Assembly (NCBI GenBank): GCA_021793535.1
Contig: JAJYSO010000008.1
Span: 1-17,536, forward strand
DNA: 17,536 bases
DNA from: Bacteroidota bacterium
Lineage (GTDB): Bacteria > Bacteroidota > Bacteroidia > Flavobacteriales > Flavobacteriaceae
Direction of reading: 5' to 3'
The first letter of the stretch is position 1; the number at the start of each line of letters is the position of its first letter. A model generated the notes under the pieces. It saw nothing but the letters and a program-made list of their open reading frames with translations. It was not told the DNA's origin and did no database searches. The translations under genes were made by a program, and so were the position numbers. This document shows positions 1 to 7,786 of the stretch, one piece after another.

Positions 1-523
1 CGATATTACGGGTTAGTAGTGCTTGCGCCCCAAATTTTTCTTTGGCCGAAATGGGAAAGATCTCCGCATTGGGTACTTTGGCTTTCCACAATTCCACCTG
101 TTCAATCAATTTTTGTTGATCGCCTAAGTCTATTTTATTAATCAGCAATAGCACGGGAAATGGCGCACGGGTGATCTTGGCAAAAAACCGTTCGTCTTTT
201 AAAGTGGTCTCCCCCAATTCCACTAAGTAAAGTAGGATATCGGCATCCTCCAGGGCTGTATCTACAAAATCCATCATGGACTCTTGCAAGGCATAAGCCG
301 GTTTGATGATTCCCGGGGTATCGTTAAAACAAATCTGATAATCTTCGCCATTTACAATCCCCAAAATCCGGTGACGGGTGGTCTGTGCCTTCGCCGTAAT
401 AATCGATAAGCGTTCCCCCACCAAGGCATTCATCAAGGTAGATTTTCCCACATTAGGGTTCCCGATGATATTGACAAATCCCGCTTTATGAGGCCTGTTC
501 TTTTTCGGTTCATCCATTTTCAT
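1..523 (-). CDS. era: GTPase Era, 5' part (C-terminal KH domain lies outside the window)
   Basis: Era is a GTPase that binds 16S rRNA and helps mature the 30S ribosomal subunit in the cytoplasm. I translated this from the minus strand; the frame stays open for 174 residues to the window edge. All G motifs are visible: P-loop GNPNVGKS at about residues 21-28, the T48/T49 switch segment (AKAQTTRHRI), DTPG at 68-71, NKID at 129-132 and an SA pair at 159-160. The TTRHRI segment and the spacing are those of Era rather than Der or FeoB. The KH RNA-binding domain would follow beyond base 1. I chose the ATG at 523; an in-frame ATG at 517 is equally possible. It lies 61 bases downstream of tyrS on the same strand, so co-transcription is likely, with a possible internal promoter at the end of tyrS. 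Confidence 0.93.
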   Translation of the reverse strand, partial: MKMDEPKKNRPHKAGFVNIIGNPNVGKSTLMNALVGERLSIITAKAQTTRHRILGIVNGEDYQICFNDTPGIIKPAYALQESMMDFVDTALEDADILLYLVELGETTLKDERFFAKITRAPFPVLLLINKIDLGDQQKLIEQVELWKAKVPNAEIFPISAKEKFGAQALLTRNI

Positions 524-579
524 TCCTTTTTCATTGCTTAAGATCAGGTCACTCCCTTCCCCTTTGCCTTATGGGCGGC

Positions 580-587
580 CAAAGTTA
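580..587 (-). promoter_or_regulatory. Possible internal -7 element for era
   Basis: On the minus strand this reads TAACTTTG, an exact match to the Bacteroidota -7 consensus TAnnTTTG. It overlaps the tyrS stop codon and lies about 57 bases before the era start. No TTTG-type -33 element is visible at the usual spacing, so this could be a chance match. Confidence 0.3.
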
Positions 588-1886
588 AACCACCTTTAAG
601 ATATAGGTGTTCTTTTTTCCCTTATTTAAAATCACGTATTTTCCACTGATCAAATCCGTTTCACTTATTCGATAAGCATCATCTACCTTTTCTTTGTTCA
701 CTGCGATGGCATTTTGTTTTAAGGCTCGAATGGCTTCCCCGTTACTCTTTAAGAATCCAGTTTCTGCAGCTAGAGCAGCCACCATATCGAGACCCTCTTC
801 AAATCTTTCCTTGGCAATTTCAGCTTGGGGTACCCCGTCAAATACCTCCAAGAACGTTTTTTCATCTAATGCTTTTAACTCTTTGGCCGTCGAATTTCCA
901 AACAGCACTTGAGAGGCGATCACCGCGTTCTCCAAGTCTTGCTTAGAGTGAACCAAAGTCGTAATTTCCTCTGCCAGCTTCTTTTGCAAGATACGTTGGT
1001 GCGGCGCTGCTTGGTGCTGCTCGATCAACTCCTGAATTTCTGCTTGTGATAAGAAGGTAAAGATTTTAATGAAATTCTCGGCATCCTCATCGCTAGTGTT
1101 TAGCCAGTATTGGTAAAACTTATAAGGCGAGGTGCGCAAAGGGTCCAACCATACGTTCCCGCCTTCAGACTTCCCAAATTTGGTTCCGTCCGCCTTGGTG
1201 ATCAAGGGAGAGGTCAAGGCAAATGCCTTTTGGCCGGCAATTCTACGGATCAATTCCGACCCGGTAGTGATGTTCCCCCATTGATCGCTTCCTCCCATTT
1301 GCAAAGTCAGTCCTCTTTCACGGAATAAATGCAAAAAATCATAGCCCTGTACCAATTGGTAACTGAACTCCAAAAAGCTCATCCCTTCATTCTCCTGAGC
1401 ATCCGTGGCAAAACGCTTTTTGACAGAGTCTTTGGCCATCATATAATTCACGGTAATGTGTTTTCCCACGTCGCGAATAAAGTCCAAAAAGGAAAAATCT
1501 TTCATCCAATCGTAATTGTTGACCATTACCGCAGCATTCTCGGCATCACTGTCAAAATCCAAGATTTTGGCCAATTGTCTACGGATGCCTTCTTGATTTT
1601 TAGCCAAGGCTTCTTCATCCAAAAGGTTGCGCTCTTTTGACTTTCCAGAAGGGTCGCCAATCATCCCGGTCGCGCCGCCTACCAAAGCATAGGGTTTGTG
1701 TCCACAACGCTGAAAATGAGCCAGTACCAAAATGGGAACCAAACTCCCAATATGCAAAGAATCCGCCGTGGGGTCAAACCCTATATAGGCCGATCGCATT
1801 TCCGATAACAAGTGTTCTTCTGTTCCGGGCATAATGTTGTGCAACATTCCCCTCCATTTTAATTCTTCGACAAAATTTTTAGGCAT
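585..1886 (-). CDS. tyrS: Tyrosyl-tRNA synthetase
   Basis: This cytoplasmic class I aminoacyl-tRNA synthetase charges tRNA-Tyr with tyrosine. The protein has 433 residues, the normal length for bacterial TyrRS of the TyrS type. Visible motifs are the class I HIGS signature at residues 45-48, the tyrosine-pocket region GFDPTADSLHIG, GGSDQWGN at 198-205 and the KMSKS-equivalent KFGKS at 236-240. The last 70 or so residues fit an S4-like RNA-binding domain (YVILNKGKKNTYIL). The ATG start gives the usual N-terminus MPKNFVEEL. It has its own promoter candidate about 38 bases upstream and is divergent from the phosphoesterase gene. Era follows in the same direction. Confidence 0.97.
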   Translation of the reverse strand: MPKNFVEELKWRGMLHNIMPGTEEHLLSEMRSAYIGFDPTADSLHIGSLVPILVLAHFQRCGHKPYALVGGATGMIGDPSGKSKERNLLDEEALAKNQEGIRRQLAKILDFDSDAENAAVMVNNYDWMKDFSFLDFIRDVGKHITVNYMMAKDSVKKRFATDAQENEGMSFLEFSYQLVQGYDFLHLFRERGLTLQMGGSDQWGNITTGSELIRRIAGQKAFALTSPLITKADGTKFGKSEGGNVWLDPLRTSPYKFYQYWLNTSDEDAENFIKIFTFLSQAEIQELIEQHQAAPHQRILQKKLAEEITTLVHSKQDLENAVIASQVLFGNSTAKELKALDEKTFLEVFDGVPQAEIAKERFEEGLDMVAALAAETGFLKSNGEAIRALKQNAIAVNKEKVDDAYRISETDLISGKYVILNKGKKNTYILKVV

Positions 1887-1923
1887 TTATCCAAGTTTTT
1901 TATAAGTACTCATTTTGAAAGGG

Positions 1924-1931
1924 CAAAAATA
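1924..1931 (-). promoter_or_regulatory. tyrS promoter -7 element
   Basis: The minus strand reads TATTTTTG, an exact match to TAnnTTTG. It sits 38 bases upstream of the tyrS ATG, which predicts a leader of about 30 bases. No TTTG -33 box lies at 17-23 bases. The 1887-2092 gap is a divergent promoter region; on the plus strand only imperfect matches (for example TACCTTTA at 2051-2058) precede the phosphoesterase gene. Confidence 0.5.
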
Positions 1932-2092
1932 CATAAAACCACAGAATCCGGACCGCGGAACGCAAATCCTTTAAAATACTTTTACAAAGACACTTGCCCC
2001 TGCCCCTTTACATTTCTTTATAGATCGCCTCCCTTTTTTAAACTATTTTTTACCTTTAGGGCACTCAAATCACATTCATATCCTACGTCTTT

Positions 2093-3451
2093 ATGTTTTT
2101 TAACAAATACCTTCGTTTATCGTCACTTGGTCTTCTTCTGGTTCTTTGGGGTTGTAAAGAGAAAAAAAAAGCACCGCAAAGCTTTGACCAACACATTCAA
2201 GCCATCGAACACGTGGTGGTGGTCTATATGGAAAACCACAGCTTTGACAATCTCTGGGGTGAATTCGAAGGGGCAAACGGCCTAGCCGATGCTGCCCAGG
2301 AAAGCGTACTCCAAGTGGATCAAAACGATTCGGTCTATACCTACTTGCCGGATATCGCCAGAAACAACGGGTTTCCTCAAAATTTACCCAACACCTATTT
2401 CAACATCGATCAATATGTAGCCTCCGATAAGGAAACCCCAAATTTAACCCACTTGTACTACCATGAAATCATGCAAATCAACGGGGGAAAAATGAACAAA
2501 TTTGCTGCCTACAACGCTTCAAAAGGACTGGCTATGGGGTACTATAAAACCGAAGATTTGCCGTTGTATTCGCTGGCTAAAAAATATACCCTGAGTGATC
2601 ATTTTTTTCACAGTGGTTTTGGGGGATCATATTTCAATCATGTCTATTTGATTGCAGCGGCACCCGCCGAATGGCCCAACGCCCCAAAAAATATTGTCGC
2701 CGAAGTGGATTCTTTAGGAAACATGGTAAAAAACGGATTGGTCACCCCGGACGGCTATGTAGTGAACACGGTCTATCCCAAAGAAGGGCCTTATCCACCT
2801 AAAGTGGACACAACCCATTTGATGCCACCTCAAACCCTGCCGACCATCGGGGATCGCATGAGTGAAAAAGGAGTCTCTTGGGCCTGGTATTCCGCCGGAT
2901 GGGACGATGCCCTCGCTCAAACCGACACCACCCACCTGTATGCCTACAACCACGAGCCTTTTGCTTATTTTAAAAAGTACGGCCCCGATACCGAAGGCAG
3001 AAAAAACCACCTCAAAGATGAAAAGGACTATCTAACGGCAGCCCGAGAGGGAACCTTGCCCAATGTATCCTTTGTCAAACCAGGATTAGGTTACGACGAA
3101 CATCCGGGAAGCGGAACCGTCTTAAGGGGACAAGCACATGCTTTAAAACTTATTCATGCGGCCTTAGACGGGCCTCAAGCCGATAAAACCTTGGTGATTC
3201 TCACCTACGATGAAAACGGAGGCTTCTGGGATCATGTCGCACCTCCTGAAATTGACCGTTGGGGCCCCGGCTCACGTGTCCCCGCCTTAATGATGGGGCC
3301 CTTTGTCAAAAAAGGTCATGTGGACCACACCCTTTATGAAAGCGTTAGCATTTTAGCTTTTATTGAGCGGCGCTGGGGGCTGGAACCTTTGACCGATCGC
3401 GATAAAAATGCCAACCCGCTGAAAAACATTTTCGACTTTGAAGCACAATGA
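2093..3451 (+). CDS. Lipoprotein phosphoesterase (PF04185, AcpA/phospholipase C-type family)
   Basis: The family hydrolyses phosphate monoesters or phospholipid head groups; the substrate here is unknown. The 452-residue product begins with a lipoprotein signal ending LWGC, so Cys21 is the likely lipidated residue. The family hallmarks appear in order: ENHSFD at residues 47-52 (metal ligands Glu/Asn), DHFF then GGS with candidate nucleophile Ser179, DEHP at 335-338, and TYDENGGFWDH at 371-381 with metal ligands Asp373 and Glu374. The active-site set therefore looks complete. Its TGA stop overlaps the ATG of the next gene (ATGA at 3448-3451), which indicates translational coupling with the di-heme peroxidase. 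It could be an acid phosphatase or a phospholipase C; the sequence does not separate these. Confidence 0.87.
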   Translation: MFFNKYLRLSSLGLLLVLWGCKEKKKAPQSFDQHIQAIEHVVVVYMENHSFDNLWGEFEGANGLADAAQESVLQVDQNDSVYTYLPDIARNNGFPQNLPNTYFNIDQYVASDKETPNLTHLYYHEIMQINGGKMNKFAAYNASKGLAMGYYKTEDLPLYSLAKKYTLSDHFFHSGFGGSYFNHVYLIAAAPAEWPNAPKNIVAEVDSLGNMVKNGLVTPDGYVVNTVYPKEGPYPPKVDTTHLMPPQTLPTIGDRMSEKGVSWAWYSAGWDDALAQTDTTHLYAYNHEPFAYFKKYGPDTEGRKNHLKDEKDYLTAAREGTLPNVSFVKPGLGYDEHPGSGTVLRGQAHALKLIHAALDGPQADKTLVILTYDENGGFWDHVAPPEIDRWGPGSRVPALMMGPFVKKGHVDHTLYESVSILAFIERRWGLEPLTDRDKNANPLKNIFDFEAQ

Positions 3452-5280
3452 GAAAAAACCCTTTTGTTTCGCTATTACTCTTCACATTCGGCGCCAGTCT
3501 CTTTTTTTCCTGTCAACAAAAACAAAAGAGGGATTATAAACCCACCGATTTCACCCCTGCCATCGCCGCCGAAGTTCGGGATCAAGTAATGGCTTTTGAG
3601 GCATTTGTTAGCGACAGCCTTCAACCGGCCATCGACCATGCTGACCACGACTACGAGCACTTAAAAGCTGCTTTTTTAAAAACACGGCTGTATTACAAGC
3701 GCTTCGAATGGGCCGCAGAATATTTCGTGGGAACTACCGCTGCCTTCATCAATGGTCCTGCGGATCAAGAAGTGGATAATGCAGACTTGCTATCAGCCGA
3801 ATATGCCCGAGGATTGGCCCCTTCGGGACTCCAGGTCATGGAAGAGCTGATTTTTCCTGACGCTTCGGCATTTGATCGACAAAATTTGCAAAAAGAGGTT
3901 GCCGAATTGCAAGACAATGCCCAAGTATTAAGGCAGTATTTTACCTCTCGTACATTGGCTGATTGGCGGGTTTTGGATGCGTTAAAGTTAGAAGTGTTCA
4001 GAATCCTGACGTTAGGGATTACCGGTTTTGACAATGAACTCACCTTGAACAGCATGCAAGAATCTGCCGTGAGTCTTCAAAGCCTTCAAAAGGCTTTAAA
4101 ACACTTTCAACAAACCGACCAAGATGCCCAATTGCTCCACCGAATCGAAAAAGGCATTCAGGTGTTGCAAAACAACAAGGATTTTGATCGTTTTGACCGA
4201 GCGGATTTTATCCTACATTACGGCAACCCGATTTCCCGAGGGATCGCCCAAATGGAAAAGCGTTATGAGTACCCCCTTCAATACAATCGACTTTTAAAAC
4301 AAACTGCCGAAACGCTTTTCGATCCAGATGCTTTCAATGTCAATGCCTTTGCACCCGACAAAGCACTTTATTACACTGCTGAGCGGGCCGAATTAGGCGA
4401 AATGCTCTTTCATGACACTCGGCTTTCAGGAGATGGCAGCCGAAGTTGTGCCACTTGCCATCCTCCTTCCAATGCCTTTACCGACGGACTGCCCAAGCAT
4501 GCCTCTCTACAAAATCCCAACCAACTCATTCGCCGACATACCCCTACCTTATTGAATGTAGCCTTACAGTCCAACTATTTTTACGACATGCGGGCCCTCA
4601 CTCTTGAAGATCAAGCCAATGATGTGCTTCACAATCCCGAAGAAATGGATGCCCATATACAAAGCATCCTCGTGCACCTGAAAAAGGACAGCACCTATCA
4701 AAAGCTCTTTAAAAAAGCTTATCCTGAGGTCCAAACTCCAATCGACAGTCTCCATCTGCTCAATGCATTGGCCTCTTACGGTCGAAGTCTTGTCAAACTG
4801 AACAGCCGTTTTGATGCCTATATGCAAGGGGACCAGACGGCCTTATCTGCGGCAGAACGCCGAGGCTTTAACCTATACATGGGCAAAGCCAAGTGTGCCA
4901 CCTGTCATTTTATGCCCCTTTTTAACGGGATCCGACCACCGAAATACGTAGAAAGTGAAGCCGAAATAATCGGGGTCCCCAAATCCCTAAAAGACTCCAT
5001 TATCGATCCGGACAACGGCTGGTATGATGTTGTGGGGGTGAATTACTATCGACATGCCTTTAAAACCCCTACAGTCCGCAATGCAGCTCAAACGGCCCCC
5101 TACATGCACAACGGGGTTTATCCAGACTTGGAATCTTTGATGGAGTTTTACAACAACGCAGGAGGCACTGGCTTGGGCCTTTCGCTTTGGAACCAAACCC
5201 TGCCGGAAGACAGCTTGAAACTCACCCCAAATGAAATAAAGGACCTCATCGCCTTTATCAAAAGCCTGAACAGTATTTAA
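3448..5280 (+). CDS. Lipoprotein di-heme cytochrome c peroxidase with imelysin-like N-terminal domain
   Basis: The 610-residue product has a lipoprotein signal ending FFSC (Cys22). Residues about 40-250 are helical and resemble imelysin: the segments YYKRFEWAAEYF, INGPADQEVD and GLQVMEELIF follow the family layout, but the hallmark GxHxxE is here G127-L-Q-V-M-E132, with Gln for His. Residues about 295-610 are a CcpA/MauG-type di-heme module with CATCH at 334-338 and CATCH at 483-487. FYDMRALTLEDQ (378-389) is the inter-heme segment, and FKTPTVRNAAQTAPYMHNG (538-556) carries the probable distal Met553. The family reduces H2O2 in the periplasm using c-type electron donors, or oxidises other substrates (MauG-like). 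It is much longer than a plain peroxidase (about 330-370 residues) because of the N-terminal domain. Translation is coupled to the phosphoesterase gene. Confidence 0.88.
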   Translation: MRKNPFVSLLLFTFGASLFFSCQQKQKRDYKPTDFTPAIAAEVRDQVMAFEAFVSDSLQPAIDHADHDYEHLKAAFLKTRLYYKRFEWAAEYFVGTTAAFINGPADQEVDNADLLSAEYARGLAPSGLQVMEELIFPDASAFDRQNLQKEVAELQDNAQVLRQYFTSRTLADWRVLDALKLEVFRILTLGITGFDNELTLNSMQESAVSLQSLQKALKHFQQTDQDAQLLHRIEKGIQVLQNNKDFDRFDRADFILHYGNPISRGIAQMEKRYEYPLQYNRLLKQTAETLFDPDAFNVNAFAPDKALYYTAERAELGEMLFHDTRLSGDGSRSCATCHPPSNAFTDGLPKHASLQNPNQLIRRHTPTLLNVALQSNYFYDMRALTLEDQANDVLHNPEEMDAHIQSILVHLKKDSTYQKLFKKAYPEVQTPIDSLHLLNALASYGRSLVKLNSRFDAYMQGDQTALSAAERRGFNLYMGKAKCATCHFMPLFNGIRPPKYVESEAEIIGVPKSLKDSIIDPDNGWYDVVGVNYYRHAFKTPTVRNAAQTAPYMHNGVYPDLESLMEFYNNAGGTGLGLSLWNQTLPEDSLKLTPNEIKDLIAFIKSLNSI

Positions 5281-5343
5281 AAGCGCCCTAACCGCTGATC
5301 CCATTACCTTTTTCCTTTGGAAACCTATAGTCACACACTGTCC

Positions 5344-5360
5344 CTTTTTAACGTAAAAAG
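5344..5360 (+). terminator. Weak AT-rich hairpin, possible terminator of the phosphoesterase-peroxidase pair
   Basis: A 7-pair stem (5344-5350 with 5354-5360, CTTTTTA/TAAAAAG) with a 3-base loop is followed by the T-rich stretch CTTTCTTTATTATTT. The stem has only one G-C pair, so its strength is doubtful. Confidence 0.25.
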
Positions 5361-5395
5361 CTTTCTTTATTATTTAGAATTAGTATAAATAATAG

Positions 5396-5403
5396 TATAT
5401 TTG
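5396..5403 (+). promoter_or_regulatory. dsdA promoter -7 element
   Basis: TATATTTG is an exact match to TAnnTTTG. Its last base is 16 bases before the chosen dsdA ATG at 5419, which predicts a leader of only about 7-11 bases. It overlaps an upstream in-frame TTG, which argues against that TTG being the start codon. No clear -33 TTTG is present. Confidence 0.5.
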
Positions 5404-5418
5404 ATAAAACTTATCACT

Positions 5419-6738
5419 ATGCTATCCCAACAGAAAATAGAGGCATTGATCAAAAGAGCACCCCTTCTTAAAAAGGTGCTGTTAAAACAACCCTTCCTAT
5501 GGGTCAACCCGGACCAAAGAAAGATGGATGACCTGTCGGATTTTTCCATAGGCAAAGACGAGATGTACCAAGCAGCAGCACTCTGGGAGCGTTTTGCCCC
5601 GTTCATTCAAAAAGCTTTTCCCGAAACGGCTACCGCCAAAGGAATCATCGAATCTCCTTTGCGACCCATCCCCCATATGCAAGCGCTTTTAAATCAAGAC
5701 ATCCCCATCGAAGGACAATTGTTCTTAAAATGTGACAACGCCCTGCCCATCACCGGATCCATCAAAGCTCGAGGGGGGTTTTATGAAGTTTTGCACCACG
5801 CCGAAGAGCTTGCATTCCAAGCAGGGCTTCTCCAACCCGGTGAAGATTACAGCGTTTTCGCTTCGGAACGCTTTAAAACTTTTTTCAGCCAATACCACAT
5901 CGGGGTCGCTTCCACCGGAAACTTAGGGTTGAGCATCGGAATGATGAGCGCCACCTTGGGATTCGCGGTCAAGGTATACATGTCTCAAGATGCCAAAGCA
6001 TGGAAAAAGGAACTCCTTCGAGAGAAAGGGGCCCAAGTCATTCAATTCCCGGGCAATTTTAGCGATGCGATTCGCAAAGCTCGACACGAAACACAGCAAG
6101 ACCCCAAGGCTTATTTCGTAGATGATGAAGATTCTTACCATCTCTTTATGGGGTATACCATTGGCGCGATCCGCCTAGCTGAGCAGCTAAAAAAGCAAGG
6201 CATTTCCGTAGACGCCCAACACCCTCTTTTTGTCTACTCTCCTTGCGGAGTAGGGGGCTCCCCCGGAGGAACGGCCTTCGGGTTGAAACAAATTTTTGGA
6301 GATCACCTGCACAGCTTCTTTGTCGAACCTACCCATTCACCTGCGGTGCTCGTGGGGCTACTTACCGGTAAAATGAACGAAATCAGTGTACAAGACATCG
6401 GTCTGGATGGCCTAACTGAAGCCGATGGGCTCGCCGTGGCACGGCCTTCTAAATTTGCCACAAAAATCAGTAAGGAAATCATCAGTGGGATTTATACCAT
6501 TGACGACGATCGGCTGTACACCTTATTGGCCGAGTTGCTGGATACCGAAAACCTCTTTTTAGAGCCTTCTGCCACTGCAGGCCTAATCGGGCCCCAAATG
6601 CTGGCACAAACCTCATATGCACAAGAAAGAGGGTTGGATTTAAAAAAGGCAACCCATATCGCCTGGGCAACTGGAGGAGATTTGGTTCCTGAACAACAAC
6701 GAAAGGCCTTCTATGCGCGTGGAAAAGTGCTCTCTTAA
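5419..6738 (+). CDS. dsdA: D-serine dehydratase (D-serine ammonia-lyase)
   Basis: This PLP enzyme converts D-serine to pyruvate and ammonia in the cytoplasm, detoxifying D-serine and allowing its use as carbon and nitrogen source. The product has 439 residues, close to the E. coli enzyme (442). The PLP lysine is Lys116 in ALPITGSIKARGGFYE; the substrate loop STGNLGLSIG is at 165-174 and the phosphate-binding PCGVGGSPGG at 275-284, followed by ATGGDLVPE near the C-terminus. I use the ATG at 5419; extending to the TTG at 5401 would run into the promoter -7 box. Neither a DsdC-type regulator nor a DsdX-type permease lies next to it in this window, so it stands alone here. It converges with the pterin dehydratase gene, with only 4 bases between stop codons. 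Confidence 0.93.
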   Translation: MLSQQKIEALIKRAPLLKKVLLKQPFLWVNPDQRKMDDLSDFSIGKDEMYQAAALWERFAPFIQKAFPETATAKGIIESPLRPIPHMQALLNQDIPIEGQLFLKCDNALPITGSIKARGGFYEVLHHAEELAFQAGLLQPGEDYSVFASERFKTFFSQYHIGVASTGNLGLSIGMMSATLGFAVKVYMSQDAKAWKKELLREKGAQVIQFPGNFSDAIRKARHETQQDPKAYFVDDEDSYHLFMGYTIGAIRLAEQLKKQGISVDAQHPLFVYSPCGVGGSPGGTAFGLKQIFGDHLHSFFVEPTHSPAVLVGLLTGKMNEISVQDIGLDGLTEADGLAVARPSKFATKISKEIISGIYTIDDDRLYTLLAELLDTENLFLEPSATAGLIGPQMLAQTSYAQERGLDLKKATHIAWATGGDLVPEQQRKAFYARGKVLS

Positions 6739-6742
6739 TGGC

Positions 6743-6973
6743 CTAAAGCTGGTCTATTTTTTGCGCTAGTTCGCGATCCTTCTGTGTGATTTTATTGCCT
6801 TGATCATGTGTACTCAAAGCAATGGTCACTTTGTTGTAGGAGTTGCTCCAGTCGGGATGATGCCCAGCTTTTTCAGCCAAAAAGGCCACGCGAGTCATAA
6901 AAGCAAAAGCTTCCGTAAAATCTCCAAAGGTAAACGTTTTAACCAGTTTCTGGTCTTTATCTTCCCATTTCAT
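6743..6973 (-). CDS. phhB: Pterin-4a-carbinolamine dehydratase, short form
   Basis: The enzyme dehydrates 4a-hydroxytetrahydrobiopterin during pterin recycling. The 76-residue product carries the family active-site pattern: E-K-A-G-H-H-P, then W/Y residues, then a His in ALSTHD and a closing Asp in TQKD. Start choice: the frame extends to a TTG-type start at 7018, but the added residues (YYYFICYIFKK) look like promoter-region sequence. The ATG at 6973 gives MKWEDKDQKL, which fits the compact flavobacterial form; typical family members are about 95-110 residues, so the first strand and helix are short. No phenylalanine hydroxylase gene is in the window. It has its own promoter candidate just upstream. 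Confidence 0.87.
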   Translation of the reverse strand: MKWEDKDQKLVKTFTFGDFTEAFAFMTRVAFLAEKAGHHPDWSNSYNKVTIALSTHDQGNKITQKDRELAQKIDQL

Positions 6974-6989
6974 AATTTTTGGTTTTTTA

Positions 6990-7019
6990 AAAATGTAACA
7001 AATAAAATAGTAATACAAA
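6990..7019 (-). promoter_or_regulatory. Promoter for the pterin dehydratase gene
   Basis: On the minus strand, TTTG (7019-7016) is followed after 18 bases by TACATTTT (6997-6990), which matches TAnnTTTG at all but the last base. The spacing is ideal for the Bacteroidota housekeeping sigma factor. It predicts a leader of roughly 10 bases before the ATG at 6973, and it overlaps the rejected N-terminal extension. Confidence 0.45.
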
Positions 7020-7113
7020 TCTGCTTTAAACCCTATAAAAGTCCTTATTTTGTCACAGCTTCTGTACTAAAGCAAAGCTAAACATCCTAAAAAAACTCAA
7101 AAATTCGAGAACA

Positions 7114-7782
7114 ATGCCCTTTAAAGCCGCTCTTTTTGACATGGACGGAGTGATTGTCAACACCGAACCTTTACACAAAAAAGCCTATTTTGAAATGTTC
7201 GACAATTTCCAGCTAAAAGTTCCCCAATCCCTTTACGCAACATTCACGGGAAAATCTACTTGGAGTGTCTGCCAGAAATTGGTAGCGCTCTTTGAGCTCA
7301 CCTGCTCTCCACAAGAGCTGGTCGATAAAAAACGGGAATGCTTTGGCTACCTCTTTGACCACGATACGGAGTTTAATCTCCTTCCGGGAGTAGAGGCGCT
7401 TTTAGAGAATTACGCAAGCCATGGCGTTAAAATGGTCTTGGCCTCTTCTGCCAGTATGTTGACCATCAACCGCGTTTTTGAGCGCTTCCACCTCGCCCCC
7501 TACTTTATGGACAAACTCAGCGGAGCGGATTTAACCGCTTCTAAACCGCATCCGGAAATATTTGAACTCGCCGCTAAAAGGGCAGGCGAACCCAAGGCCA
7601 ACTGCATTGTCATCGAAGATTCCACCAACGGAATTCAAGCTGCACACGCAGCAAAAATACGCTGTGTTGCCTATAAAAGTCCACACTCCAAAGATCAGGA
7701 CTACGAACTGGCCCAAAAGGTCATTTCGGATTTTGCAGAAATCCATATGGAAACTGCTTTTTACAATACCCTAGGCAGTTAG
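7114..7782 (+). CDS. HAD-superfamily hydrolase, beta-phosphoglucomutase-like subfamily
   Basis: The 222-residue cytoplasmic protein has all four HAD motifs. FDMDGVIVNTEPLH gives the nucleophile Asp9 and acid/base Asp11. LASSAS at 109-114 supplies motif II. Lys144 in ASKPHPEIF is motif III, and VIEDSTNGIQAA with Glu168/Asp169 is motif IV. A helical cap between residues about 15 and 90 marks it as subfamily IA. Length and motif spacing almost match beta-phosphoglucomutase (about 220 residues), but general sugar-phosphate or nucleotide phosphatases of the same subfamily look alike, so the substrate is left open. The ATG at 7114 is the natural start. It converges on the M1 peptidase gene with 4 bases between stops. 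Confidence 0.85.
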   Translation: MPFKAALFDMDGVIVNTEPLHKKAYFEMFDNFQLKVPQSLYATFTGKSTWSVCQKLVALFELTCSPQELVDKKRECFGYLFDHDTEFNLLPGVEALLENYASHGVKMVLASSASMLTINRVFERFHLAPYFMDKLSGADLTASKPHPEIFELAAKRAGEPKANCIVIEDSTNGIQAAHAAKIRCVAYKSPHSKDQDYELAQKVISDFAEIHMETAFYNTLGS

Positions 7783-7786
7783 GCCA

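Noticed and set aside
5401..5418. In-frame TTG six codons upstream of the dsdA ATG as the start codon
   Set aside because: It overlaps the exact -7 box TATATTTG, so it would not be in the transcript from that promoter; the ATG at 5419 gives an N-terminus like known DsdA proteins.
6974..7018. Longer 91-residue version of the pterin dehydratase
   Set aside because: The added residues come from the promoter region (TTTG-N18-TACATTTT) and do not look like the family; the ATG at 6973 fits better.
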